Below are positions 55,487-63,428 of a DNA stretch of 64,000 bases, in pieces (the first letter of the stretch is position 1; each line of letters begins with the position of its first letter). The translations under genes were made by a program, and so were the position numbers. The DNA is from Amycolatopsis thermoflava N1165. Its GTDB lineage: Bacteria; Actinomycetota; Actinomycetes; Mycobacteriales; Pseudonocardiaceae. The DNA is taken from positions 555,980 through 619,979 of the forward strand of contig NZ_KI421511.1 of NCBI RefSeq assembly GCF_000473265.1. The letters are read 5' to 3'. The notes beneath the pieces were generated by a model, which had not been told where the DNA came from, did not search any database, and saw only the letters and a program-made list of their open reading frames with translations.

Positions 55487-55980
55487 CCACGCCCATCCCC
55501 AAGAACATCATCCTCACCGCGTCAGCCATGTCCGTCATCGGGGAGGAAGCTCGTGCCTCAACCGACGGCCTGGGGACCGGCGGCATCCTGCTCGGCGCGG
55601 CGGAACCCGACGCTATCGTCGTCCGCCACGCCGGACGTCCCGGCCCGGACGCCATCCGAGGGCCTGACTTCTTCCAACGCGACCTTCAGCACGCGCAATC
55701 CTTCGCCAACCAAGCCTTCGCACTCGATCACAGCATCTGGATCGGGGAATGGCACACCCACCTCCACACACCACCGCGACCGAGCACCAGGGACCTCGCG
55801 ACCTACCAGACTCTCCTCAGCGACCCGGAACTCGCATTCGACTACATTGTCGCGATCATCCTTGCTGACGACACGAAGGACTGGCATACGCCTCAGCTCA
55901 CTGCATGGATCGTCACACCCACCCATGCGTGCGCCGCTCCCGTAGAGAGGGTGGTGAACAGCGAGACGAAAGATAGCTGA
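55483..55980 (+). CDS. JAB/JAMM metallopeptidase of CBASS (Cap3-like)
   Basis: The 165-residue protein starts at GTG 55483, overlapping the E1 stop. The JAMM signature GEWHTHLHTPPRPSTRD (E...H-x-H...S..D) is intact. By analogy to Cap3 it would cleave the conjugates made by the E1/E2 pair and keep the defence off in healthy cells. It ends the five-gene operon. Confidence 0.85.
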   Translation: MTTPIPKNIILTASAMSVIGEEARASTDGLGTGGILLGAAEPDAIVVRHAGRPGPDAIRGPDFFQRDLQHAQSFANQAFALDHSIWIGEWHTHLHTPPRPSTRDLATYQTLLSDPELAFDYIVAIILADDTKDWHTPQLTAWIVTPTHACAAPVERVVNSETKDS

Positions 55981-56034
55981 GGGCTGGAACACCGGAACTC
56001 CCGAACGCGACACGGACCGCGAAGCGCCCCGAAG

Positions 56035-56163
56035 ATGCAGGTGATCGTCTGCGATCACGCCAACCTCGTCGATGACTGGTTCCAAGACTCCGTGAAGCAC
56101 AACTGGCGAGGCGGCGAGAAACTCGTCCCTCTCGAATGGATCAATGGAACGATCTTCTCGTAA
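56035..56163 (+). pseudogene. C-terminal fragment of a DUF3732-like protein
   Basis: A 42-codon frame from ATG 56035 reads [19 protein letters not shown] followed by [15 protein letters not shown]. This resembles the extreme end of DUF3732 proteins, ATPase partners in three-component ABC-type defence systems. The rest of the gene is gone, probably replaced by the CBASS operon. It is too short to function. Confidence 0.55.
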
Positions 56164-56210
56164 TCGATCCGGCTCAAGTTCGTGGCCAGCGCGGCTAGAT
56201 TGAGTCAACG

Positions 56211-56366
56211 ATGATTGAGGAAATCCTCGTTGTCAACGGCCCGCGCTTTGGTATGCGCTCGTCAGACCTCGATCAACACGGCGACCACTATGTGCCCGAG
56301 CTTGTGCATCATGCGGCCATGGCGCTGACTCGCTCGGCGTCTCGTGGGACGCTGCCCAATTTCTGA
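56211..56366 (+). CDS. Small hypothetical protein
   Basis: A 51-residue frame (MIEEILVVNGPRFGMRSSDL...) lies between the DUF3732-like remnant and the DUF2637-like gene. There is no strong ribosome site and no recognised family. It might be a fragment or spurious. Confidence 0.25.
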   Translation: MIEEILVVNGPRFGMRSSDLDQHGDHYVPELVHHAAMALTRSASRGTLPNF

Positions 56367-56495
56367 TCGCCGTGGGTCCGCGCCTGAAACTCAGAGCGCA
56401 CGGCCTTGACCAGGTGCCGCGCCTGAGTCGCGCCTATGCGCAACAGAACACGAAGCGTGTCCGCCGAAATCGGCTTCTGGTGAGCGGCACGATGC

Positions 56496-57125
56496 TCAGT
56501 GTCCGGCTTCTCGTGCCAACTCCAAGAGCTCCTCTGGCGAACGCTTCTGCCGCGTCAAGCGGGGCCTATCATGGCCGGCCGTCTCTTCCCGCTTGGTCTC
56601 GCGGCCGACAAGACCGGCTTCCGGCTGTTCCCGCGCGAGCATCTCCGGCTGCCCTTCGGCAACCGCGCGACCCGTAGCCGTCGAGGAACTGCATTCACCG
56701 ATCGCCCGCAGGAAGCCGGGGCCTACTTCAGCCCAACCGATCAAGAGAAGCGGGCCCACCGCGTCGAAGGCCGCCTTTCCGAACTCACCTGCGGCGACCG
56801 GGTCGGCCACGTTCAACGCCAACGTGACCACACTCGCGAAAATCATGAGCCGACGAGCCGGCCGCAATACCTCCACGGAAGCGCCCGCCAGCGCCAGGTG
56901 CCGAGCACCCAGCAGCAGGCCAAGGATCGACAGGTCGACCGCAGGTGCGACGAGCGGCGCGACCCAGACCGGGACTCCCAGCCGGAGGGCGAGGCTGAGT
57001 ACGTTGCCGAAGCCGAACAGGAAGGTGAGGCCGACGACGACGCCCATGATCATGGTGACGGCCTTCACGACGACGGTGGCTATGTCCGAACCTGATCGCA
57101 GTGAAATAGCTACGGGCCGAGTCAT
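56496..57125 (-). CDS. DUF2637-like membrane protein (conjugative-element associated)
   Basis: This 209-residue protein has four hydrophobic helices (about 20-45, 50-75, 88-108, 118-140) and a charged tail. It matches DUF2637/SpdA-type proteins found on actinobacterial integrative plasmids, where they accompany replication and transfer genes. No replication initiator, FtsK-type transfer protein or integrase is linked. It ATGA-overlaps the HTH gene upstream. Confidence 0.72.
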   Translation of the reverse strand: MTRPVAISLRSGSDIATVVVKAVTMIMGVVVGLTFLFGFGNVLSLALRLGVPVWVAPLVAPAVDLSILGLLLGARHLALAGASVEVLRPARRLMIFASVVTLALNVADPVAAGEFGKAAFDAVGPLLLIGWAEVGPGFLRAIGECSSSTATGRAVAEGQPEMLAREQPEAGLVGRETKREETAGHDRPRLTRQKRSPEELLELAREAGH

Positions 57126-57581
57126 CGAAGATCACCTACTTCGACGCGCGGACGCCCGTGGGTGTCTCGCGTGGGGATGCCGCGTTCGCGGAGCTTGTTG
57201 AGCACTGTGGTGTGGTTGACGCCGAGGTGGTCGCCGACTCGGGCGAGGGACCAGCCGAGGTTGTAGAGGTGGATGGCGTCGTCGATCTGCTCGGGCGTGA
57301 GGCCGCTTCGGCGCATCGGCACGCCGTGCCGGTGGAGGATGTTGCTGACGGCTCGCCGTTCGATGCCGAACCGGTCACCGAGTTCGTACACTGTCGCACC
57401 CGGACCGGTAGTCGGCGATCAGTTGTTCGACTTGCTCGGCACGGAGTTGCCGGGCCCGGCGAGGTCGGTCCCGCTTGATCAAGCTCGGCTCTGGGGTCTC
57501 GGGGCTGGGGAGCTTCACACGGAGCTCTTCCAGGGCCCTGACCTGGTCTTTTATCTTCGAGTAAGGTCCCCTAACATCCAC
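57122..57581 (-). pseudogene. HTH/recombinase-type protein with one-base frameshift
   Basis: From GTG 57581 the frame reads GPYSKIKDQVRALEELRVKL to [13 protein letters not shown], then breaks near 57395. Removing one G restores [20 protein letters not shown] and the rest to the stop at 57122. The restored protein has two helix-turn-helix repeats like the C-terminus of serine recombinases or element-borne regulators. The downstream half alone (57122-57391) can still be translated. Confidence 0.6.
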
Positions 57582-57592
57582 GCCTCCGAAGC

Positions 57593-57651
57593 ATCGGTAG
57601 CCCCTTCGGGTCGCTTGAACTGCCGTGTTGTGGTTCGAAGGGGCTACCGAT
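57593..57651. repeat. 16-bp perfect inverted repeat with 27-nt loop
   Basis: ATCGGTAGCCCCTTCG (57593-57608) is exactly complemented by 57636-57651. It lies immediately upstream of the HTH/recombinase gene start. It may be that protein's binding site or a recombination site. Confidence 0.75.
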
Positions 57652-58033
57652 AGGACCTCTCGAACTGTGGCACGGCCCGAACTCCGGCCGGCCACACGAC
57701 CGGTTGCGCCGGCTCGGCCGCCACATCGTGAAGGGGCAGCGACCGCAGCCGACCTCGTTCCTGCGGCGCGAGACGCAATCAGGTCGGCAGAACGTCGTTG
57801 AGATCGTTCATGGGTGTGCGAACGAATGTTCAGTGCCGAGCAGCCGCGCATCCACAGTTTCCATGGGCGCGGGTCGTTGGCCGTGAGCTGGGTCCACAGT
57901 GCGGCGTTCATCGCGGAGAGGGTGTCAAGCTCTTGCGGTGTCGCGGTGGTCCACATGAACTTGGTGGCTGCCCGGTTTTCGGCGGTGGCTGGGTTGAGTC
58001 CGTCGGCGATAAGCGGTGGTGCTCGGGACTTTG
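57652..58033. other. Intergenic region, possible degraded gene
   Basis: A minus-strand frame (MWTTATPQELDTLSAMNAAL, then LTANDPRPWKLWMRG) looks coding-like near 57850-57956 but degrades into Arg/Ser-rich sequence. I cannot identify it; it may be a truncated gene at the edge of the element. Confidence 0.3.
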
Positions 58034-58501
58034 TCAGCCGAGGATTGCGACGGGAGTTCTGGTGGAAGTCCAGCCGAGGATGGCGAAGGTCTGTCCGGTG
58101 AGGAAAGCGTGAATCCCGGCGGCTGGGTAGTCAATGAGGTCGGTGGGCAGGTTGTCGAGGGGGAGCCAGTTGATTGCGGAGCACTTGTCGGGTTCGCGGT
58201 TGACCGGTTCGCCGGTCCAGCGGGTGGTGAGGACGAACAGTCCGAGGCGGGGCTCGACGCCTGAGCCGTTGACGTGCAGGGTGTGGACGTGCTGGAGGTC
58301 GTCGGGGTCGATGGCGACGCCGATTTCTTCGTGGGCTTCTCGTGCTGCGGCGTGGAGGACGGATTCGCCGGCGTCGAGTTTGCCGGAGGGGAGGTGCCAG
58401 CGGCCGTTGAAGGTGGGGTTGGGGTCGCGGCGGCGGGTGAGCAGGAGGTTGCCGTTGTCGACGAGGAGGACGTGTACGTCGATGAGGTGTCGGTCGGCCA
58501 C
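58034..58501 (-). CDS. Nudix hydrolase
   Basis: The 155-residue protein carries the Nudix box GKLDAGESVLHAAAREAHEEIGV in the expected spacing (G-x5-E-x7-R-E-x2-E-E-x-G). It should hydrolyse a nucleoside-diphosphate-linked compound with a divalent metal. It is the last gene of a minus-strand operon that also encodes a nucleotide kinase and a glycosylase, suggesting nucleotide sanitation or modified-nucleoside metabolism. Confidence 0.9.
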   Translation of the reverse strand: MADRHLIDVHVLLVDNGNLLLTRRRDPNPTFNGRWHLPSGKLDAGESVLHAAAREAHEEIGVAIDPDDLQHVHTLHVNGSGVEPRLGLFVLTTRWTGEPVNREPDKCSAINWLPLDNLPTDLIDYPAAGIHAFLTGQTFAILGWTSTRTPVAILG

Positions 58502-58510
58502 GCGGTGAGG

Positions 58511-59152
58511 CTACGCGGTGGCTTGTTCCGGTCGTGGGAGGCGGGCCAGTGGGGTCAGCTTTCGGGTGATGACCTCGACGAGCTGGTCCGTCGATGTGTG
58601 GGTGGTGTCGAGCTGGAGCAGGTTCTGGCCCTGTGTCTTGAGGTTCGTGGTGGCGTCGCGGTAGAGGGTTGCTTCGGTTCGGCTTGAGGTGAGGTCGGTG
58701 TGGAAGCGGCTGTGCGCGCCGCGGCGGCGGACGCGTGCTGCGGCGACGGTGGGGTCGGCGGTCAGGAAGATTGTGAGGTCGGGTCGGTCGGCTGCCGCGT
58801 TGAGGGTGTGGATGAAGGCGGGTGGCGCGTTGTCCATGGTTTGCAGTACGTAGGAGGAGGGGACGTAGCGGTCGCAGAGCACGATGCGTCCGGCGGCGCG
58901 GTGGGGCTGGATTTCGGTGCGGAGTTGGTGGTAGCGGTCGGCGGCGACGAGGCAGGCGAGGTCGTAGCCGCGGTAGGTGTCGGTTCCGTGCCGGGCGATT
59001 TCGCCGAGCTGGTTGCGGGAGGGTTGGGTGGTGGGGTGTACGGCGTAGCCGTCATGGTTGAGGCGCTCGGCGAGGGCGTGGGTGAGGGTGGTTTTGCCGG
59101 TTCCGGCGGGTCCGTCGACGGTGACGAACAGGCCCCGGTGGTGGTGAGTCAT
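58511..59152 (-). CDS. dTMP-kinase-like nucleotide kinase
   Basis: The 213-residue P-loop kinase starts at ATG 59152, overlapping the radical-SAM stop. Walker A is DGPAGTGKTTL, and the DR(Y) motif ILCDRYVPSSYVLQ is present, as in thymidylate kinases. A longer in-frame extension is Arg/Pro-rich and is a shadow. Another nucleotide monophosphate may be the true substrate; cellular dTMP kinase is normally encoded elsewhere. Confidence 0.87.
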   Translation of the reverse strand: MTHHHRGLFVTVDGPAGTGKTTLTHALAERLNHDGYAVHPTTQPSRNQLGEIARHGTDTYRGYDLACLVAADRYHQLRTEIQPHRAAGRIVLCDRYVPSSYVLQTMDNAPPAFIHTLNAAADRPDLTIFLTADPTVAAARVRRRGAHSRFHTDLTSSRTEATLYRDATTNLKTQGQNLLQLDTTHTSTDQLVEVITRKLTPLARLPRPEQATA

Positions 59153-60615
59153 GCGGCTTTCCGGGCGTGTTGTTCGCGGGCGAGCGCGACGAGGTGGGTG
59201 CGGATGTAGTCGATGGGGGCGTCGGCGAGGGGAAGGTTGACGGAGAAGTTGAACTCGTCGCGCTCGCGGAGGGTGTCGTCCAGGCCGGCGTCGGTGAGGT
59301 CGACGTGGCTGTAGTTGAGCAGTTGATCTGGGGTGTAGCGGCCGGTGGCGAGCAGCTGGTGCCAGTTCGGGGTGCCGGGATACGGGCGGTATTCGAAGGT
59401 GGAGGCGCGGAAGGTGCCGGGCAGGTGCTCGGTGAGGTCCCACAGGTCGTGGACGAGGCGGACGGTGGTGTCGATGTCGTCGCGGGTTTCGGTGGGGAAG
59501 CCGAGGATGAAGTAGCCCTTGACGTTGATGCCGCGTTCGGCGAGCCGGCGGGTCACGGTGCGGGCCATGGCGGGGTCGATGCGTTTGTCGATGCGGTCGA
59601 GCATGCGCTGGCTGCCGGATTCGATACCCAAAGCGACTTCGCGTAAGCCGTTGCGCGCCAGCAGGTCGAGGGTGGTGTCGCTGGCGCGGTGCAGGACGTT
59701 GATCCGGCCGGTGGCATCCCAGACGGCCCAGTCGCCGACCCGGTCGTCGTGGAAGACGGCCATCATCTGGTCGATGACGCGGCGGGCGCCGAGGAAGAGG
59801 TCGTCGACGAACCGGAACGCGGTCACGCCGTCGTCGCGGAGGTGGTGCATTTCGGCGAGGATGTTGTGCGGGTGTCGGGTGCGGATGGTGACGTCGGGGT
59901 TGGCGGAGACGGCGGCGCCGCAGAAGGAGCGGTTGTAGGGGCAGCCGCGCGCGCCGACCATGTTCGCCTCCAGGCGTCCGTGGTCGTGGTGGGGGTCTTG
60001 GGTGAGGTAGCGGCGGTCGACGAAGGGCAACGCGTTGATGTCCGGCGCCAGGTGATGACCGCTGTCCTGGCCGGATCCCCGCGCGACGGTGCCGGTAGCC
60101 GGGTCGAGCCAGAGGACGTCGGGGAGGTGAGCGCGGCGGTGGTGGTTGTCGAGGAGTTCGGCGACGCGGGTTTCGGCTTCGCCGAGAACCAGGGCGGTGC
60201 AGCGGGCCATGCGGGGGTCGGTGAGAATCTCGGCAGGCATGGCTTTGGCGTGGTGGCCGCCGAGCAGGATTTTGATGTCGGGGTGCAGGCCGGCGGCGAT
60301 GCGGGCGCTGAGCTGGTAGGTGGGGGCGAGCAGGTTGAACCCGGCCCAGCGGGGCGCGAGGTCGTTGAGGAGCCGGATGGTGGTGTCGATGCCGAGGCCG
60401 TGGGCTTCGGCGTCGAGCAGGCCGACGTTGAAGCCGCGGGAGGCGGCGTAGGTGGCGAGATAGCCCATGCCCAGCACGGGCAGGGTGAAGTCGTTGACCC
60501 GGGGTCGTTCCGTGTAGTCGCGCAGGGGCGCGTTGACGAACACCGCGTCCAGGGTGCGGGTGAGGTCGGCGCCGGCGATCAGGTCAGAAAGCGGCGGCTC
60601 CGGTGGTGTTGGCAT
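59149..60615 (-). CDS. B12-binding-type radical SAM protein missing one cluster Cys
   Basis: The 488-residue protein starts at ATG 60615. An N-terminal cobalamin-binding-like domain (LPVLGMGYLATYAASRGFNV; LLGGHHAKAMP) is followed by a radical SAM core and an HDD-like C-terminus (VKGYFILGFPTETRDDIDTT). The [4Fe-4S] motif reads GCPYNRSFCGAA: the expected Cys-x3-Cys-x2-Cys has Arg (CGC) in the middle position. Cluster binding is doubtful unless this is a sequence error. It overlaps the glycosylase gene by ~30 bp. Confidence 0.8.
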   Translation of the reverse strand: MPTPPEPPLSDLIAGADLTRTLDAVFVNAPLRDYTERPRVNDFTLPVLGMGYLATYAASRGFNVGLLDAEAHGLGIDTTIRLLNDLAPRWAGFNLLAPTYQLSARIAAGLHPDIKILLGGHHAKAMPAEILTDPRMARCTALVLGEAETRVAELLDNHHRRAHLPDVLWLDPATGTVARGSGQDSGHHLAPDINALPFVDRRYLTQDPHHDHGRLEANMVGARGCPYNRSFCGAAVSANPDVTIRTRHPHNILAEMHHLRDDGVTAFRFVDDLFLGARRVIDQMMAVFHDDRVGDWAVWDATGRINVLHRASDTTLDLLARNGLREVALGIESGSQRMLDRIDKRIDPAMARTVTRRLAERGINVKGYFILGFPTETRDDIDTTVRLVHDLWDLTEHLPGTFRASTFEYRPYPGTPNWHQLLATGRYTPDQLLNYSHVDLTDAGLDDTLRERDEFNFSVNLPLADAPIDYIRTHLVALAREQHARKAA

Positions 60616-61402
60616 GGCGAACTCCCCAGGCAAGTGTGAGTAGCGTCCAGCTGGACAGCTGGTCGCCCGCCAGCTCGCGCCACACGGCGGCGAACTCCGG
60701 TTCGGAGCTGGGCCAGGCCCGTTCGGGGGCGAGCCGGCGGGCCCAGGTGCGGACGGCGAGGTCGGCGAAGGGATAAAGGGCGTAGTCGTTGGTGAGGTCG
60801 GCGACGGTGGCGCCGGCCGTCCACGGCCCGATCCGCGGCACGGTCTGAACCTCATCCCGGAGGAGCAAGGGATCAAGGTCGGCCCATTTGTCGCCGTGCT
60901 CAAGGTAGGCCGCAGCGGCCATCTGCAGTGGGCGGCGTTTGAACGCCATCCCCAGCCGCGCGAACTCGGCCTCCGGCAGCTCCAGCACGGTCTCGGCGGT
61001 CGGGAACAGCCACAGCAGGCCGTACGCGGTGTCGACGAGCTGGCCGTGGGTCTGGCTGAACAGGCGGTAGAGCTTGCGTGCCTGCCCGGCCCGGATCACC
61101 TGCCGCACGATCGAGGTGGCCAGCGCGTCCCACAGATCCGGGTTGCGCCAGCGCCCGACCCGCCCCGCATCGCGCAGCGGCGCGACCAGGTCGTCGGGCC
61201 CGGTAAGCGTGCTCGGATCGAGGACGTCCAGGACCGGACGTTCTCCGGACCCGATCAGCGGCTGCGCGTCCGTGGTGCACCCGCTCGAGCCCTGTCGGCA
61301 GGACAGCAGCCACACCGTGTCGCGCCGTCGCACCACGCGCAGGAGACCCTCGGCGGCTGGCATCCAGGCGGGGTGATCGATCATGACCGCATCGACGAGC
61401 AC
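60584..61402 (-). CDS. HhH-GPD DNA glycosylase-like protein
   Basis: The 272-residue protein starts at GTG 61402 (AAGGGGAC upstream). The helix-hairpin-helix with VPRIGPWTAGATVADL and a later Asp (ALYPFADLAVRTWARR) is the AlkA/MutY-type HhH-GPD core. It would remove modified bases. Members of this family in similar operons may process hypermodified nucleobases rather than general damage; that is speculation. Confidence 0.82.
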   Translation of the reverse strand: MLVDAVMIDHPAWMPAAEGLLRVVRRRDTVWLLSCRQGSSGCTTDAQPLIGSGERPVLDVLDPSTLTGPDDLVAPLRDAGRVGRWRNPDLWDALATSIVRQVIRAGQARKLYRLFSQTHGQLVDTAYGLLWLFPTAETVLELPEAEFARLGMAFKRRPLQMAAAAYLEHGDKWADLDPLLLRDEVQTVPRIGPWTAGATVADLTNDYALYPFADLAVRTWARRLAPERAWPSSEPEFAAVWRELAGDQLSSWTLLTLAWGVRHANTTGAAAF

Positions 61403-61442
61403 GGCGGCGTCCCCTTCTGTAGGGCGTTGTCGGGCGAAACTT

Positions 61443-61667
61443 CTACAGCCGGCGGAGCTCGCTGAGGACCCGGCTGGCCGTACACGCGCGGCACCACGGA
61501 CGGGTCGAGGCCACGGTCACCGGGACGCACGCGACACCACACTCGGCGAGCCCGAACGAGCGTCTGCGCGCGGTGAGCCTGGTGGTGTTGCCCGCCAGCA
61601 CGACGTGACGGTAGCGGTTCCACACCCCCAGCCATGCCACCGCCTCGCGGCCTGGGCTGCTCATCAC
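61443..61667 (-). CDS. Small Cys-containing hypothetical protein
   Basis: The 74-residue protein has two Cys pairs (ECGVAC and WCRAC) that could form a zinc knuckle. ATGA overlap with the upstream gene and 40 bp to the glycosylase make it part of the operon. No family is recognised. Confidence 0.55.
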   Translation of the reverse strand: MMSSPGREAVAWLGVWNRYRHVVLAGNTTRLTARRRSFGLAECGVACVPVTVASTRPWCRACTASRVLSELRRL

Positions 61668-61997
61668 CGGTCGCGGTCATCGTCGCTCCAGTCGATGACC
61701 CGACGCAGGAGCCGATCGGCGCTACCGACGTCGGAGCGCCACGCCGTGCCACCGTCCGAGCCCGGCGGAGGCGTGAAGTCGGCGCGGAAGCGGGCCGCAC
61801 ACGACCACGGCACCTGCGCAGGACCGAGGTGAACGTAATCGACGAACACCCCGACCCGGCGCCGCGCCAGCAACATCCCCGTCACGTGACTCGGCGAAAA
61901 CCGGAACCCGGCCGCCGCGGCGAGCTCACGCACCGCGGGAGACAGGAACTCGTCGATCACGGGACACTCGCTGGTTACGGTCTGTGCTCGGGACATG
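61664..61997 (-). CDS. Hypothetical protein, first gene of the nucleotide operon
   Basis: About 110 residues from ATG 61997 (an upstream start would overlap the divergent promoter region). SPAVRELAAAAGFRFSPSHV, then GVFVDYVHLGPAQVPWSC and an acidic end are visible. It is not assigned to a family. It is divergent from the XRE/TPR regulator gene. Confidence 0.55.
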
Positions 61998-62116
61998 TCA
62001 CCAGCGTGGCGCCCAGGTGCTGCCGTGATAAGGGCATTCTGCGGGGCATCCCGGGGCAAACCGGGGCATCCTCGCTGGTCCGCGAGCTACAGTGGGATGC
62101 CGATCGGGAGGGGATC

Positions 62117-63424
62117 ATGGACGAGCCGAACGACAAGCTCCGCGCCGCACGCCGCGCAACCCCCTCCCGGCGCGCGCCCGGCGAACCCATCAGCCCGGGC
62201 GAGCTGGCCGACGAGGTGAACCGCTACCTCTGGGACACCACCGGCCAGCGCTACCAGCTCGACGGGCACGCCATCGCCCGCTACGAACGCGGAAAGGTCC
62301 GCTGGCCCAGCGCCCCCTACCGAGCCGGACTCCGCGCGGTCCTCGGCGCCGGCAGCGACGCCGACCTCGGCTTCCGCCCCACCAGACGCGGCAACACCAG
62401 CGACACCGCACTGGCTCACTCCAAACCAGGTGAGCTCCGCGCAGTCACCCTCGGACGTTCCCCCGCCGAGTTTCTGGCGGACACGACGGTGGAGACCCCG
62501 GTCCCGGCCAGCGTCGGCTGGAGCGACGTCGACCAGGTCCGCACCACCACGCGCGCGGTCGCGCTCGCCGAGAACCTCTTCGGCGGCGGCCTGTCCGCCG
62601 AAGCCGCCCTCGGCCAGCTGCGCTGGGCGGGCAACCTCCTCGACGCCCGCGCCACCACCGGGGTGCGACGCGACCTGCACGAAGCCGTCGGCAACCTGGC
62701 CGGCGTCGTCGCGTTCGCGGCATTCGACATCGCTGACTACCGGGCCGCCGACCGCTGCTTCGACTTCGCGCTCTGGGCGGCCGAGCAGGCCAGCTCCTGG
62801 GCGCTTCGCGCGAACACGCTGGCCGAGATGTCCCGCAAAGCCGCCTACCTCAACGACCTCGACGACGCGCTGTCCTTGATCGAATTCGCCCAGGTCCGCG
62901 CCGACCGGCTCACCGCCACCGCCCGCGCCATGCTGTGGACACTGCACGCCCGCATCCTCGCACTCACCGGACGGCACCGCGAAGCCGAAGACGACATCCG
63001 CCGCGCCGACGAACACTTCGCCCACCGCGACCCCGCCGCCGACCCGCCCTGGCTGGTCTACTACGACGACGCCGAACACCAAGGCAGCACCGGCAAAGCC
63101 CTCATCCCCCTCGCCCGCCACCGCAAGCAGCCCGAACTCGCCGCCGGCCGCCTGCAAGCCGCCATCGACCGGCAAGGCGACACCTACCCCCGCTCCCGCG
63201 CGTTCTCCCGCACCCGACTGGCCGCGTTGATGATGGCCGTCGGCGACATCGACGAAGCCGTCCCCATCGGCCGCCAGGCCGTCGACGCCGCGGCCACCCT
63301 GCGATCGCGACGCGTCGCCGACGAACTCCGCGGCCTCGCGCTCGCGTCCCGGAAACATGCGCAGGTCAGCGACGTCCGAGAGCTGCAGCGCGGGATCGCG
63401 GCCGTGACCAACACCTTCGCCTGA
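62117..63424 (+). CDS. XRE-type regulator with TPR-like repeats
   Basis: The 435-residue protein starts at ATG 62117. The N-terminal ~75 residues form an XRE-like HTH (ISPGELADEVNRYLWDTTGQ ... AIARYERGKVRWP). The rest is TPR-like helical repeats (about 130-430), as in actinobacterial NsdA/Rgg-like regulators. It diverges from the nucleotide operon and probably controls it, perhaps in response to a small ligand. Confidence 0.85.
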   Translation: MDEPNDKLRAARRATPSRRAPGEPISPGELADEVNRYLWDTTGQRYQLDGHAIARYERGKVRWPSAPYRAGLRAVLGAGSDADLGFRPTRRGNTSDTALAHSKPGELRAVTLGRSPAEFLADTTVETPVPASVGWSDVDQVRTTTRAVALAENLFGGGLSAEAALGQLRWAGNLLDARATTGVRRDLHEAVGNLAGVVAFAAFDIADYRAADRCFDFALWAAEQASSWALRANTLAEMSRKAAYLNDLDDALSLIEFAQVRADRLTATARAMLWTLHARILALTGRHREAEDDIRRADEHFAHRDPAADPPWLVYYDDAEHQGSTGKALIPLARHRKQPELAAGRLQAAIDRQGDTYPRSRAFSRTRLAALMMAVGDIDEAVPIGRQAVDAAATLRSRRVADELRGLALASRKHAQVSDVRELQRGIAAVTNTFA

Positions 63425-63428
63425 GAGC

